DNA of 64,000 nt from the NCBI RefSeq assembly GCF_010384365.1, contig NZ_CP048397.1, positions 1,364,001 to 1,428,000 of the forward strand, given 5' to 3'. The DNA is from Streptomyces sp. S4.7 (lineage in GTDB: Bacteria > Actinomycetota > Actinomycetes > Streptomycetales > Streptomycetaceae). This document shows positions 9,059 through 18,009 of this stretch, in pieces. The first letter of the stretch is position 1. The number at the start of each line of letters is the position of its first letter. The translations under genes and the position numbers were made by a program. Below the pieces are notes generated by a model, which was not told the DNA's origin, did not search any database, and saw only the letters and a program-made list of their open reading frames with translations.

Positions 9059-9395
9059 CTGATACCTCCTGTGGGGGCCGCGTCATCGCATGTGGGGTGC
9101 GGTGACACGGAGGACGAGGCGCCCACTATTCCTAAACTCGCCAGTAGCACACAAGGTCGACTTCAGGACGTGCACACGGCGGGTTCATTTCCTTTTCAAC
9201 CCGGTCACGCGGGGAGGTCAGAGTCCGGCCGTTCCATTCGTGAACACTCGGTGCAATCACGGGGTCGGCAGCGGGTGAGGACTAGTCCTGTCTTGAAACA
9301 GCCCCTCGGGTCCGGGAGTTCGCCCCGTTCGCACGGTCCCGGAACGGCCCGGGGACGCCCCGGAGAAGATCCCGAACCACCCCGTGAACGCGCCG
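9059..9395. promoter_or_regulatory. Upstream region of the S1 protease gene
   Basis: No gene is visible here. It should carry the promoter of the protease starting at 9058. The 12-bp perfect palindrome AGGACTAGTCCT at 9278-9289, about 220 bp upstream of the start, is the only striking element and could be an operator. Confidence 0.35.
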
Positions 9396-9426
9396 AGTCC
9401 CCGCCCGGAGCTCACGGGCGGGGACT
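9396..9426 (-). terminator. Terminator of sprB
   Basis: Arms of 11 nt (AGTCCCCGCCC and its complement) close a 9-nt loop. The hairpin lies about 58 nt downstream of the sprB stop. Confidence 0.8.
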
Positions 9427-9483
9427 CTTGTCAGCGCTGTTCGGCTCGGCCCGTCAGGCCGGCCGGGCGGTGCTCGGAGGTGC

Positions 9484-10383
9484 TCAGGTGATGCTGACGC
9501 CGTACGCGTTCAGCGCTTCGACGACCGGCTGGAAGTACGTCGTACCGCCGGAGGAGCAGTTGCCGCTGCCGCCCGAGGTGAGGCCGATCGCGCGGCTGCC
9601 CGAGTAGAGCGGGCCGCCGCTGTCGCCGGGCTCGGCGCAGACGTTGGTCCGGATCAGGCCCGAGACGATGTCGCCGCCACCGTAGTTGACCGTGGCGTTG
9701 AGGCCCTGGACGCTGCCGCTGTGGGTGCCCGTCGTGGAGCCGCGACGGGTCACCGACATGCCCACCGTGGCGTTGGCCGCGCTGGTGATGTTGATGCTGC
9801 CGACGGTGCCGGGACGCGGGACCGAGGCGTTGGAGTAACGGACGATGCCGTAGTCGTTGCCCGGGAAGCTGGAGCCCGCCGTCGGGCCGATGAGGGTGGT
9901 GCGCGCCGAGTTGGTGTACCAGTTCGGGTTGCCGTCGGTGCAGTGCCCGGCGGTCAGGAAGTAGTCGGTGGTGCCGCTGCGCACGTTGAACCCGGCCGAG
10001 CAGCGACCGGTGGGCGAGTAGATCGCGTCGCCGCCGGAGAGAAGCTTGGAGAGCTTGCCGGGGGTCCGCTTGATCTGCAGGGCGCCTGCGTTGGCCCCCG
10101 CCTCTGCCTTGATCTCGGCGATCTCCGCCTTGCTGACGGTGGAGTCCGCCTCGACGACGAGAGCGTTCGTCGTCTTGTCGACGTACCAGGCGGTGCCCGC
10201 CACGTCGGCACCCAGGATGGCGTCGCTCGCCGCTGTGAGCTGGTTCGCACTGAAGGTCCCGGCCGTGTCGGCGCTCGCCGTGGGGACGGCGAGTGCCGCG
10301 GCGGCGACGAGACCGGTGGTGATGGCGAGCAGACGCGTACGTCTCGCTATACCACTGCGGGGGGTGGTGCGCTTGATCCTCAC
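9484..10383 (-). CDS. sprB: Streptogrisin B-type serine protease precursor
   Basis: The 299-residue length equals that of the Streptomyces griseus streptogrisin B precursor, and long stretches match it as I remember that protein. Signal peptide about 1-38 with an arginine-rich n-region, a propeptide to about residue 114, then the mature protease (SGGDAIYS). The triad is His147 (TAGHC), Asp177 (GNDYGI) and Ser255 (GDSGG), with cysteines for the two family disulphides. The enzyme degrades extracellular protein with chymotrypsin-like preference. GTG 10383 has GGAGG 8 nt upstream. It lies tail-to-head behind a second S1 protease gene but with its own terminator, so the two are separately transcribed. 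Confidence 0.93.
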   Translation of the reverse strand: MRIKRTTPRSGIARRTRLLAITTGLVAAAALAVPTASADTAGTFSANQLTAASDAILGADVAGTAWYVDKTTNALVVEADSTVSKAEIAEIKAEAGANAGALQIKRTPGKLSKLLSGGDAIYSPTGRCSAGFNVRSGTTDYFLTAGHCTDGNPNWYTNSARTTLIGPTAGSSFPGNDYGIVRYSNASVPRPGTVGSINITSAANATVGMSVTRRGSTTGTHSGSVQGLNATVNYGGGDIVSGLIRTNVCAEPGDSGGPLYSGSRAIGLTSGGSGNCSSGGTTYFQPVVEALNAYGVSIT

Positions 10384-10617
10384 GTGTGGTTCCTCCGAAG
10401 GAATCTGGGGCCTGATTGGGGTGGTCCGGCCCGTGAGGCGCAGTCAGGGATACGTCCGCATTCCGGATGTGCCGTGCCCCTGACAAGCGCTGAGGGGAGT
10501 ATTGGGTGAGCCAACCAGCCGCGCAAGGGCTCCTTCCAGCCACCCTCACCGGCCGGAATGTCACTTACCGTCTTGAAATCGCTGATCGCTTCTGGATCCC
10601 GCGGTGCCCACATGCCG

Positions 10618-10656
10618 GGACGGCCCCGGTCCGCACGGAGCGGACCGGGGCCGTCC
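10618..10656 (-). terminator. Terminator of the DUF1684 gene
   Basis: A perfect 17-bp stem with a 5-nt loop, 17 nt past the DUF1684 stop. Confidence 0.85.
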
Positions 10657-10672
10657 AACGACTCGGGCGCAC

Positions 10673-11473
10673 TCAGCGGACGACCACGCTCCGCTCCCCC
10701 GCCGGGATCTCGAAGGGCAGCGTGTTCCCGGGTGGCGGGAAGGGGCAGATGAAGTGCTCGGCGAAGGCGCACGGCGGCAGCAGCAACCGGTTGAGATCGA
10801 CCGTCACCGTGCCGTCGCCGGCCGGCGGGGACGGCCGCAGAAAACGGAAGCGATAGCTGGTCAGGCCACTGGTCGCGTCGGCGAGGACCGCCCAGAGCGA
10901 CCCGTCGGGCTCGACGGCGGCCTGGAGCGTGTGCTCCGTACCGTCGACGGGGAAGGCCAGTTCACCCGCGAGCCCGAGTCCGCGCTCGCGCCCGTCGGCG
11001 TTCCCGACACGCACGGTGCGGCTCTGCGGGTACGGCCGGAAGCGGCCCGGCAGCACCCAGCGGTCGTCGTACGGCGTGGCCTCGACGGTCCTGAACTCCC
11101 TGCGCGCCGGGGAGTCCGGGTCGAAGTCACGTACCGCCCAGAGCCCTTCACGGCGCATGACCACCAGTCTGCGTCCGCCGTGCGCGACCCGGGACTCACC
11201 GATGGGGCCCCGGTCGGCGGTCAGAACGGCCTCACCGGTCAGCGGCCGGCCGTCGACCGTGATCCCGTCGTCGGCGCCGGCGGTCACTGACACGCCGTCA
11301 ACACGCTCCCGCCATACGCCGGGCACGGCCGGAATTCGACCTTCCGGGTACTCGGAGAGCCAGTGGGTTCCGGTGAGCGAGAGCGGTCCGTGCGGCGCCG
11401 AGACCGAGGCGATGCGGCGTTCATGCCAGTTCTCCCAGTTCCGCACGGGATCCGGGTCGATGTCTGTACTCAT
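10673..11473 (-). CDS. DUF1684 family protein
   Basis: A 266-residue protein without signal peptide or membrane segments. It matches the DUF1684 pattern: an N-terminal W-x-x-R/H-x-x-R helix (NWENWHERR), a beta-rich core (PLSLTGTHWL) and the C-terminal signature LPPCAFAEHFICPFPPPGN that defines the family. The biochemical role is unknown. ATG 11473 is used because GAAGG lies about 10 nt upstream; a GTG at 11491 would add six residues. It follows the DUF5685 gene by 36 nt on the same strand and may share its transcript. Confidence 0.8.
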   Translation of the reverse strand: MSTDIDPDPVRNWENWHERRIASVSAPHGPLSLTGTHWLSEYPEGRIPAVPGVWRERVDGVSVTAGADDGITVDGRPLTGEAVLTADRGPIGESRVAHGGRRLVVMRREGLWAVRDFDPDSPARREFRTVEATPYDDRWVLPGRFRPYPQSRTVRVGNADGRERGLGLAGELAFPVDGTEHTLQAAVEPDGSLWAVLADATSGLTSYRFRFLRPSPPAGDGTVTVDLNRLLLPPCAFAEHFICPFPPPGNTLPFEIPAGERSVVVR

Positions 11474-11509
11474 GCCGACGCAGCCTTCCACACGCGCCGG
11501 GGCCGGGAC

Positions 11510-12715
11510 TCAGCAGCTGCAGTCGCAGCAGTCACAGCAGTCGCACGAATCACAGTCCCGGCAGCAGCCCTCGCGCTTCTTTCGCGACCACGGGCCCTCG
11601 TACTCCTTGGCGCAGCAGAGCTTGCAGGTGCAGCAGAGGCCGATCGCCACCGCGCAGCCGGCCCAGAAGCCGCGCCGCTCCGGCCGCCGGGGCGGCTGGG
11701 GAAGCGGGTCGGGTCCGGGGCCACCGGGACCACCGGGCGCGCCGCCGCCGTAGGGATTCCCGCCCCCGTAGGGATTGTTCGAGCCGTACGGGTTCCCGCC
11801 CTGCCCACTGTACGGATTGCCGCCGCCCTGGACGCTCGCCTCCCCCTGGTGCGAGCAGGACGGTGTCCCGAAGGCGCGGTCGACCGAGGTGCGCAACTCG
11901 TGCGCGAGCAGCACGTGCGCCAGCTTGTCGTCGACGAACTCCGCGTCGCGCAGCGCCAGCCTGATGCCGTGCCGCGCGTCGTCCGCGAGCCTGCGCGCCT
12001 CGGCGAGTGAGGTCCCGGTGGCCGTGAGCGGGTTCCAGGAACCCGACTCGGCGTCGGCGGCCCGGTCCTCCACGGCGTCCAGCAGATGCGCGAGCCGCCC
12101 GAAGAGCCGGCCCGCCTCGGCGAGCGGCGCCGTGTTGGCCGGCCGGCCCGCGAGTACGGCGGTGTGCGCGAAAGCCGCGGCCGTCGCCGTCTCGGTCGGT
12201 TCGGTGACGGTGAGCAGCGAGGTACCCGGTCCGGCGAGCGCCTCGATGCCGGTCTGCCGGTCGACCGCGTCGACGAGCACCGCCGTGTCGAAGCCGAGCT
12301 CCGCGCCGGTACGCGCGCCCGCGCGGTCCCAGCCGCCGGCTATCCGGCGCGCGGCGACCGCCATCGGACGGCGCTTCAACACCCCGTCCCCGTCGGCGAC
12401 GTGGTCCCGCACCTTGGCCGAGGCGAGCACCAGGGAGACGGCCGCCGCGAGGCGCGCTCCCTCGCCTTTCGCCACCGGGGCGGTTCGCATACCGCGAAGT
12501 GGGCAGGGGCCAGCTGTGCGGCGCCATCCGGTGGCACGCTCGGACTGAGCCTCCGTCAGAACGGAGACGATCAGGCCGTCGTAGTTGGTGACGATGCGGG
12601 AGAACTGTCCGTGATCCGAGCGAAGTGCCAGGCAGAGCCCGCACAAATGAGCCATCCACTCGGTCTTGAGGCCCTCCGAGAGCCGGTGGCTACAGGGCCT
12701 GACCATTCCGAACAC
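11510..12715 (-). CDS. DUF5685 family protein with cysteine-rich tail
   Basis: 401 residues in three parts. Residues 1 to about 285 form a helical domain starting with a Cys/His-rich segment (CSHRLSEGLK...HLCGLC) that could bind metal. Next comes a GGNPYG-type repeat region rich in Gly, Asn, Pro and Tyr. The last 50 or so residues hold 16 cysteines and end CCRDCDSCDCCDCCDCSC. Function is unknown; a metal-binding or redox role for the tail is inference. GTG 12715 has GGGGGAA upstream. It is divergent from the SepF-like gene and upstream of DUF1684. The tail is too charged to be a plain membrane anchor, although a short hydrophobic GFWAGCAVAIGLCC precedes it. Confidence 0.75.
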   Translation of the reverse strand: MFGMVRPCSHRLSEGLKTEWMAHLCGLCLALRSDHGQFSRIVTNYDGLIVSVLTEAQSERATGWRRTAGPCPLRGMRTAPVAKGEGARLAAAVSLVLASAKVRDHVADGDGVLKRRPMAVAARRIAGGWDRAGARTGAELGFDTAVLVDAVDRQTGIEALAGPGTSLLTVTEPTETATAAAFAHTAVLAGRPANTAPLAEAGRLFGRLAHLLDAVEDRAADAESGSWNPLTATGTSLAEARRLADDARHGIRLALRDAEFVDDKLAHVLLAHELRTSVDRAFGTPSCSHQGEASVQGGGNPYSGQGGNPYGSNNPYGGGNPYGGGAPGGPGGPGPDPLPQPPRRPERRGFWAGCAVAIGLCCTCKLCCAKEYEGPWSRKKREGCCRDCDSCDCCDCCDCSC

Positions 12716-12992
12716 GACGGTTCCCCCATGAGTCGTTCGACGGTGCGTCAGGCATCGTATCGAGCCATCGGTTTCACCCGTACGTCCCCACCGTCACCCG
12801 TCTGGCCGGACTTTCATATTTTCAGTACATCAGGGCCCGTATGCAGGAAGAAACCTGACGAATCACCATATCTTCTGCACCAGTACCGTCACGAATCCCC
12901 TGCGCGGCGACAATCCACTTGGCGCGCAATCCGCATCATGGACGACCATAGGGATGCGGAACCACAAGCGACCGCGGTGAAAGGAGGCGTCC

Positions 12993-13427
12993 ATGGGATC
13001 GGTGCGCAAGGCGAGTGCCTGGCTGGGCCTCGTTGAGGACAACGACGAGCGTTACTACGACGACGAGTACTCCGAGGGTGCCGAGAACAACGACACCTGG
13101 AAGACCGATCCGCGTGTGCGGATCGCCGCCGAGGCCGCTCCGGAACAGGAGCGCAGGATCGCCACCGTCACCCCGGAGAGCTTCCGGGACGCGCGTGGGG
13201 TCGGCGAACTCTTCCGCGAGGGCGTCCCGGTCATCCTGAACCTCACCGCGATGGAGCCCGCCGACGCCAAGCGCGTCGTCGACTTCGCCGCCGGACTGAT
13301 CTTCGGTCTCCGCGGCTCGATCGACCGTGTGGCCACCCGGGTGTTCCTGCTGACCCCCGCCGACACCGAGATCGTCAGCGGGGAGTCCCAGGCACACCAG
13401 CGGGACGGCTTCTTCAACCAGAGCTGA
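12993..13427 (+). CDS. SepF-like cell division protein paralogue
   Basis: A 144-residue SepF-family protein. An acidic N-terminus with an amphipathic start ([14 protein letters not shown]) could bind membrane. Residues about 55-135 carry the SepF core ([40 protein letters not shown]). SepF tethers FtsZ to the membrane. This gene lies far from any division cluster, so it is probably one of the extra SepF-like proteins Streptomyces carries beside the true sepF near ftsZ; related SflA/SflB-type proteins have been linked to hyphal branching. The ATG follows a strong AAAGGAGG at 12980-12987. Upstream is a 277-bp gap shared with the divergent DUF5685 gene. Confidence 0.85.
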   Translation: MGSVRKASAWLGLVEDNDERYYDDEYSEGAENNDTWKTDPRVRIAAEAAPEQERRIATVTPESFRDARGVGELFREGVPVILNLTAMEPADAKRVVDFAAGLIFGLRGSIDRVATRVFLLTPADTEIVSGESQAHQRDGFFNQS

Positions 13428-13454
13428 GCGAGGCGCTCACCGGGTCACCCCCGG

Positions 13455-14666
13455 TCACCGGAAGGCATCGAGACCGGTGAGTGCCTTGCCCAGCACCAGC
13501 TGGTGCATCTCGACGGTGCCCTCGTAGGTGAGCACCGACTCCAGATTCGTCGCGTGCCGCATCACGGGATATTCGAGCGAGATCCCGTTGGCCCCGAGGA
13601 TCGTGCGCGAGGTACGGCAGATCTCGATCGCCTCCCGCACATTGTTGAGCTTTCCGAAGCTGACCTGCTCGGGAAGGAGCTTCCCCGCGTCCAGACGCCG
13701 GCCCAGATGGTGCGCGAGCAGGATCCCCTTGTGGAGTTCGACCGCCATGTCGGCGAGCTTGGCCTGCGTGAGCTGGAAGCCGCCGATCGGCCTGCCGAAC
13801 TGTTCACGGTCCTTCGCGTAGTCCACCGCCGACTCGAAACTGGCGCGTGCCGCGCCCATCGAGCCCCAGACGATCCCGTAGCGGGCGTGGCTCAGACAGC
13901 TCAGGGGCCCGCGCAGACCGGTGACCTCCGGGAGTACGGCGTCGGCGGGGAGCCGCACCTCGTCCATGACCAGTTCGCTGGTGACCGAGGCCCGCAGCGA
14001 CCACTTGTGCTTGATCTCGGGAGCGGAGAAACCGGGGCTGCCGGCCGGTACGAGAAAGCCCCGGATCCCGTCGTCCGTCCGGGCCCAGACAACGGCGACG
14101 CCCGCGACCGAGCCGTTGGTGATCCACATCTTGCGGCCGGTGAGCACCCAGTCGGTGCCGTCGCGCTTGGCGTACGTGCGCATCCCGGCCGGGTCGGAGC
14201 CGTGGTCGGGCTCGGTGAGACCGAAGCAGCCGATGATCTCGCCGGCCGCCATACCCGGCAGCCAGCGCTGCTTCTGCTCCTCGGAACCGAACCGGTGGAT
14301 CGCGTACATGGCGAGGGAGCCCTGCACGGAGACGAGCGAGCGGATCCCGGAGTCGGCGGCCTCCAGCTCCAGACAGGCGAGTCCGTACTGGACGGCGGTG
14401 GCGCCCGCGCAGCCGTAGCCCTGGAGCGACATGCCGAGCGCTCCGATGGAGCCCAGCTCGCGGCTCAGCTCGCGGATGACGGGCAGCTCACCGCGCTCGT
14501 ACCACTCGGCGATGTGCGGCATGACCCGGTCTGTGGCCCAGGAGCGCATCGTGTCGCGGACGGCCAGCTCCTCGGGGTCCAGCAGATCGTCGATGCCGAG
14601 CGGGTCGCGCGGGTCGAAGGGCGGACGTTTCGAGGAGGACGGCTTCGGGGCTGAGGGTGCGGACAT
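13455..14666 (-). CDS. Acyl-CoA dehydrogenase, glutaryl-CoA dehydrogenase-like
   Basis: A 403-residue FAD-dependent acyl-CoA dehydrogenase. The family signature is in CFGLTEPDHGSDPAGM and KMWITNGSVAGV, and the catalytic glutamate is likely in VLTYEGTVEMH near the C-terminus. Overall sequence is closest, as I recall, to glutaryl-CoA dehydrogenases, which convert glutaryl-CoA to crotonyl-CoA in lysine and tryptophan breakdown; another short-chain acyl-CoA substrate is possible. ATG 14666 has GGAGG 7 nt upstream. It is convergent with the SepF-like gene (27-bp gap). An inverted repeat 88 bp upstream may be its operator. Confidence 0.88.
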   Translation of the reverse strand: MSAPSAPKPSSSKRPPFDPRDPLGIDDLLDPEELAVRDTMRSWATDRVMPHIAEWYERGELPVIRELSRELGSIGALGMSLQGYGCAGATAVQYGLACLELEAADSGIRSLVSVQGSLAMYAIHRFGSEEQKQRWLPGMAAGEIIGCFGLTEPDHGSDPAGMRTYAKRDGTDWVLTGRKMWITNGSVAGVAVVWARTDDGIRGFLVPAGSPGFSAPEIKHKWSLRASVTSELVMDEVRLPADAVLPEVTGLRGPLSCLSHARYGIVWGSMGAARASFESAVDYAKDREQFGRPIGGFQLTQAKLADMAVELHKGILLAHHLGRRLDAGKLLPEQVSFGKLNNVREAIEICRTSRTILGANGISLEYPVMRHATNLESVLTYEGTVEMHQLVLGKALTGLDAFR

Positions 14667-14753
14667 GTGGCTGCCTCCGGCGGCTCGCGGATGTCGGTGC
14701 GCGGTGTCGTTCGCGGATGTCGGTCCGCGGTCGTCGATCCGCGGACCCAGTAA

Positions 14754-14770
14754 AACTAGCAGCGCTAGTT
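14754..14770. promoter_or_regulatory. TetR-type operator candidate before acyl-CoA dehydrogenase
   Basis: AACTAGC and GCTAGTT form perfect 7-bp arms around AGC. It is 88-104 bp upstream of the acyl-CoA dehydrogenase start and overlaps the TAG stop (14765-14767) of the efflux gene. Size and symmetry suit a TetR-family dimer; no such regulator is next to it. Confidence 0.5.
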
Positions 14771-16474
14771 AGGCTCCGCGCCGACATTACGGCGCAGGGC
14801 CGCCGCCCGTCCAGACCCGCCGTGGCGCGCGGCGCTCCGGCCCCCGGGGGCCGCGGCCCCGACCGCCGTACCGTCGCGCGGTGCCGGTATGTCCGCGCTC
14901 TCCCCGCGGGGCGGCGCACCGCAGTCCATCACCCGGGGCAGCCGCAGCGCCGCCACCGCGCCGAGCAGCAGCAGCCCCGCGCTGACCAGGAGCGTGACAT
15001 GCAGACCGTGCACGAAGGAGTGACGTGCCGCGATCCGCAGGGCCTCCCCCGCCGGACCACCGAGCTGGGCGGCCACCTGGTAGGCCTCCCCCAGCGAGTT
15101 GGCGGCGGCCGTCCCCGCCGCCTCCGGGACCCCGTGGACCGAGCCCGACGACAGGGCGGGCGCGTAGGCCGCGTTCATGACGCTGCCGAGCAGCGCGATG
15201 CCCATCCCCGCGCCGAGCTGGTAGGACGTCTCCCCGATGGCGGCGGCGCCACCGGCCTGCTCGGGCGGTGCCTCGCTGAGCATCGACTCGTACGCCCCGA
15301 AGAGTGTGGACTGCAGACCGAAACCGAGCAGCACGAACGCCGTCGTCAGCAGCCCCGGCCGGTCGTGCTGCCCCATCATCACCAGCAGCAGCACGGCGCC
15401 CGCGGTCAGGACGAACCCGCAGGCGACCATCCGGCGCGGGCCGACCCTGCGCAGTGTGTACGAGCCGGTGGCACCGGCCGCTATGGCCGCGAAGGTGAGG
15501 GGCAGCAGGCGCAGTCCGGTCTCCAGCGGGCCGAGACCCAGCACCAGCTGGAGGTACTGGACGGCGATCAGCTCCAGGCCGACCAGAGCGAGCATGGCGA
15601 GCACGATGCAGCCCACGGAGGTGGAGAAGGTCGGCCTGGTGAACATCGTGACGTCTATGAGGGGATGTTTCCGGCGCCTCTGCCGCCGTACGAAGAACGC
15701 CACCAGGACCGCGCCCAGCAGCAGCGGCCCGAAGGTCTTGACGTCGAGCATCGACGCGCCCGCGCCCAGGCGCTTGACCCCGAGGACGACGCCGAGCACA
15801 CCGGCCGCCGCCAGCAGCGCGCCGACCACGTCCCACGGGCCGTCGCAGTCGCCCTTCGACTCGGGCAGCAGGAAGCGGGAGACCGGGAGGATCAGCGCCA
15901 TCAGCGGCACATTGATCAGGAAGACGGAGCCCCACCAGAAGTGCTCGACGAGGAATCCGCCGAGGACCGGTCCCGTCGCGGCGCCGACGGCGGCGACCGC
16001 CGTCCAGATGCCGATCGCCATGGCGCGCTCGCGCCGGTCGGGGAAGACCGTACGGAGGATGGAGAGTGTCGCGGGCATGATCATCGCGCCGCCGATGCCC
16101 AGCAGGGCGCGTGCGGCGATCAGTGTCCCGGGAGAGTCGGCGAAGGCCGCGGCGACCGAAGCGAGCCCGAAGATCCCGTAGCCCATGAGCAGGACCCGCC
16201 GGCGGCCGATCCGGTCGCCGAGCGTGCCGAAGAGGATCAGCAGCGCCGCGCAGACCAGCGGGTAGGCGTCCACGATCCACAGCAGTTCGACGCCGCTCGG
16301 CCGCAGGTCCTCGGTGACGGCGGGGACGGCGACGTGCAGCACGGTCGCGTCGAGCGCGACGAGCAGCAGACTGACGCAGAGTACGACCAGGACGGCCCAG
16401 CGGTTGACGTCACCATGGGCACCCCCGCCGACGGCGGCACGCAGCCGCGCTCCGGCCGTGGTGGTCCCGGACAT
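14765..16474 (-). CDS. MFS drug efflux transporter, DHA2 (14-TM) family
   Basis: A 569-residue membrane protein with about 14 hydrophobic helices. The first helix holds LLLVALDATVLHVAVPAV, the typical DHA2 opening. Motif A-like GDRIGRRRVLL follows the second helix, and the motif C region GPVLGGFLVEHFWWGSVFLIN is in helix 5. DHA2 pumps export drugs or toxic metabolites using the proton gradient. ATG 16474 follows GGGAGGT; the open frame back to 16645 has no ribosome site. The C-terminal cytoplasmic tail is Arg/Gly/Ala-rich. The substrate is unknown. It is divergent from the PAP2 gene across 445 bp. Confidence 0.88.
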   Translation of the reverse strand: MSGTTTAGARLRAAVGGGAHGDVNRWAVLVVLCVSLLLVALDATVLHVAVPAVTEDLRPSGVELLWIVDAYPLVCAALLILFGTLGDRIGRRRVLLMGYGIFGLASVAAAFADSPGTLIAARALLGIGGAMIMPATLSILRTVFPDRRERAMAIGIWTAVAAVGAATGPVLGGFLVEHFWWGSVFLINVPLMALILPVSRFLLPESKGDCDGPWDVVGALLAAAGVLGVVLGVKRLGAGASMLDVKTFGPLLLGAVLVAFFVRRQRRRKHPLIDVTMFTRPTFSTSVGCIVLAMLALVGLELIAVQYLQLVLGLGPLETGLRLLPLTFAAIAAGATGSYTLRRVGPRRMVACGFVLTAGAVLLLVMMGQHDRPGLLTTAFVLLGFGLQSTLFGAYESMLSEAPPEQAGGAAAIGETSYQLGAGMGIALLGSVMNAAYAPALSSGSVHGVPEAAGTAAANSLGEAYQVAAQLGGPAGEALRIAARHSFVHGLHVTLLVSAGLLLLGAVAALRLPRVMDCGAPPRGESADIPAPRDGTAVGAAAPGGRSAARHGGSGRAAALRRNVGAEPN

Positions 16475-16919
16475 CTGACTACCTCCCAAAGAAGACCCTC
16501 GCGCTCGGCGGACCGGGCGGGACTTGCGACGACATGTCCCAGGGGCGGCCCGGCATCGGCGGGCGAGTGCGCGGACAGCGTACGCGAGTTCGCCTGCCGG
16601 GAGCGTGGCCCATCTCACCTCGACGAACGTCGAAGTGTCGCGCACGCCGGCGGACGGCGTACGCCCGGGGGGTCACCCCGGTGCGGTCAAGCCTCGGTCA
16701 AGCGGTCGGAAAATTCCGTGCGACGCCACGGTGAACTAATTCTGTTGTGCACAAAGACACTTACCGGGGTCCCGCCACGAGCAATAGGGCACAAGGTCAC
16801 TTGAAATTGCGGAACGGCCTCGGATAAACAGCGATCCGAGACACACTCCACATCACATCGTCATCACAAAGAGACTGGAACGACCGAGTCGGCCGTTCAC
16901 TCGCTGTAACGTCGATTGG
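16475..16919. promoter_or_regulatory. Divergent control region, efflux pump / PAP2 phosphatase
   Basis: No gene is visible. The inverted repeat TCGACGAACGTCGA (16620-16633) lies about 146 bp before the efflux gene. The palindrome TTGTGCACAA (16745-16754) lies in an A/T-richer stretch about 165 bp before the PAP2 start. Either could be an operator. Confidence 0.3.
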
Positions 16920-17906
16920 GTGCGTACCGACATCTTCGCCCGACTGGACCGGGAGCCGGAGCCGCCGAAGATAGAGATCCCGCGGATGAGCCGTACCCGC
17001 GCGACCCTCTTCGGCGGGACTTTGGCGTTCTATCTCGCCATCGTGGTCGCCGTTCTCGCCTCGTCCTGGCTGGTGACACTCGACTGGAAGATCATGCTGT
17101 TCCGGCCGTACCAGCAGTGGCAGCAACTGCACGCGTTCCTCGACTACTTCGTGGTCCTCGGCCAGCGCGGCCCCACGGCCGTGATGATCGCCGCCTGGCT
17201 GGGCTGGCGGTCCTGGCGCCAGCACACACTGCGTCCACTGCTGGTTCTCGGAGCCTCGCTGCTGCTGCTCAACGTGACCGTGGGGGCGGTGAAGCTCGGC
17301 CTCGGCCGGCTCGGCCCGCACTACGCGACGCAGATCGGATCGGCCGAACTCTTCGCGGGCGGCGACATATTCCCCTCCGGCCACACCGCGAACGCCGTGG
17401 TGACGTGGGGCATCCTGGCCTATCTGGCGACCACGCCGCGGGCCAGGCGCTATCTGTCGATCGGCTCGTCCGTGGTCGCCCTCGGCGTCGGCGCGACGAC
17501 CGTGTATCTGGGCACGCACTGGCTGAGCGACGTCCTGCTCGGCTGGGTCGCCGGTCTGCTGATCCTGCTCGCCCTGCCGTGGTTCGAGCCGACCATCGGC
17601 CGTACCGAGACGGCGGTCTTCGCCCTGCGTGAGCGGTGGCGCGCGAGCCGCCGGACGGTCTCCGAGCCGGTTCGGGCCGACGGCCCCTGGCCCGTGATAG
17701 TCCCTCAGCTCCCGGCACAGGAGGACGAGGACGCCGGCCGCTCGAAGGTCTCCACGGCCCACTCGGGACGCGGCACGGCCGGCCGGAACACCACCGCGCA
17801 GCTCACCCAGCCCCGGCCACACGCCACAACGCGCTCCGAGCGGACCCCGATGACCCCGGCGGGCAGCCGCCGCCCGCCGCGCTCCAGGCCCATGACGGGC
17901 GGCTGA
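16920..17906 (+). CDS. PAP2-family membrane phosphatase
   Basis: A 328-residue protein with about six hydrophobic helices and a long Arg/Pro/Thr-rich cytoplasmic tail after about residue 235. PAP2 motifs are FPSGHTANA (motif 2, catalytic His) and YLGTHWLSDVLLG (motif 3, His and Asp). Motif 1 appears as KLGLGRLGP. PAP2 enzymes remove phosphate from lipid phosphates such as phosphatidate or undecaprenyl diphosphate at the membrane. GTG 16920 has no clear ribosome site; TAACGT 9-14 nt upstream could be a -10 box of a leaderless message. ATG 16986 is the alternative. Confidence 0.82.
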   Translation: MRTDIFARLDREPEPPKIEIPRMSRTRATLFGGTLAFYLAIVVAVLASSWLVTLDWKIMLFRPYQQWQQLHAFLDYFVVLGQRGPTAVMIAAWLGWRSWRQHTLRPLLVLGASLLLLNVTVGAVKLGLGRLGPHYATQIGSAELFAGGDIFPSGHTANAVVTWGILAYLATTPRARRYLSIGSSVVALGVGATTVYLGTHWLSDVLLGWVAGLLILLALPWFEPTIGRTETAVFALRERWRASRRTVSEPVRADGPWPVIVPQLPAQEDEDAGRSKVSTAHSGRGTAGRNTTAQLTQPRPHATTRSERTPMTPAGSRRPPRSRPMTGG

Positions 17907-17926
17907 CCGGCGGGGCACGACCGCGA

Positions 17927-17956
17927 AGGGCCCCGGCGCCGGTGCGCCGGGGCCCT
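17927..17956. terminator. Terminator between PAP2 and I78-like genes
   Basis: A perfect 13-bp stem (AGGGCCCCGGCGC) with a 4-nt loop lies between two convergent genes and can serve both. Confidence 0.85.
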
Positions 17957-18009
17957 CCCCTGTCCTGACAAGTACGCCTGAACGCGCGGATATCGCCCGT
18001 CCGGCTGGA

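Noticed and set aside
14787..16280. 497-residue frame inside the efflux gene
   Set aside because: Arg-rich shadow in another frame on the same strand.
16475..16645. 57-residue extension of the efflux protein
   Set aside because: ATG 16474 has GGGAGGT at good distance and begins just before the first membrane helix.
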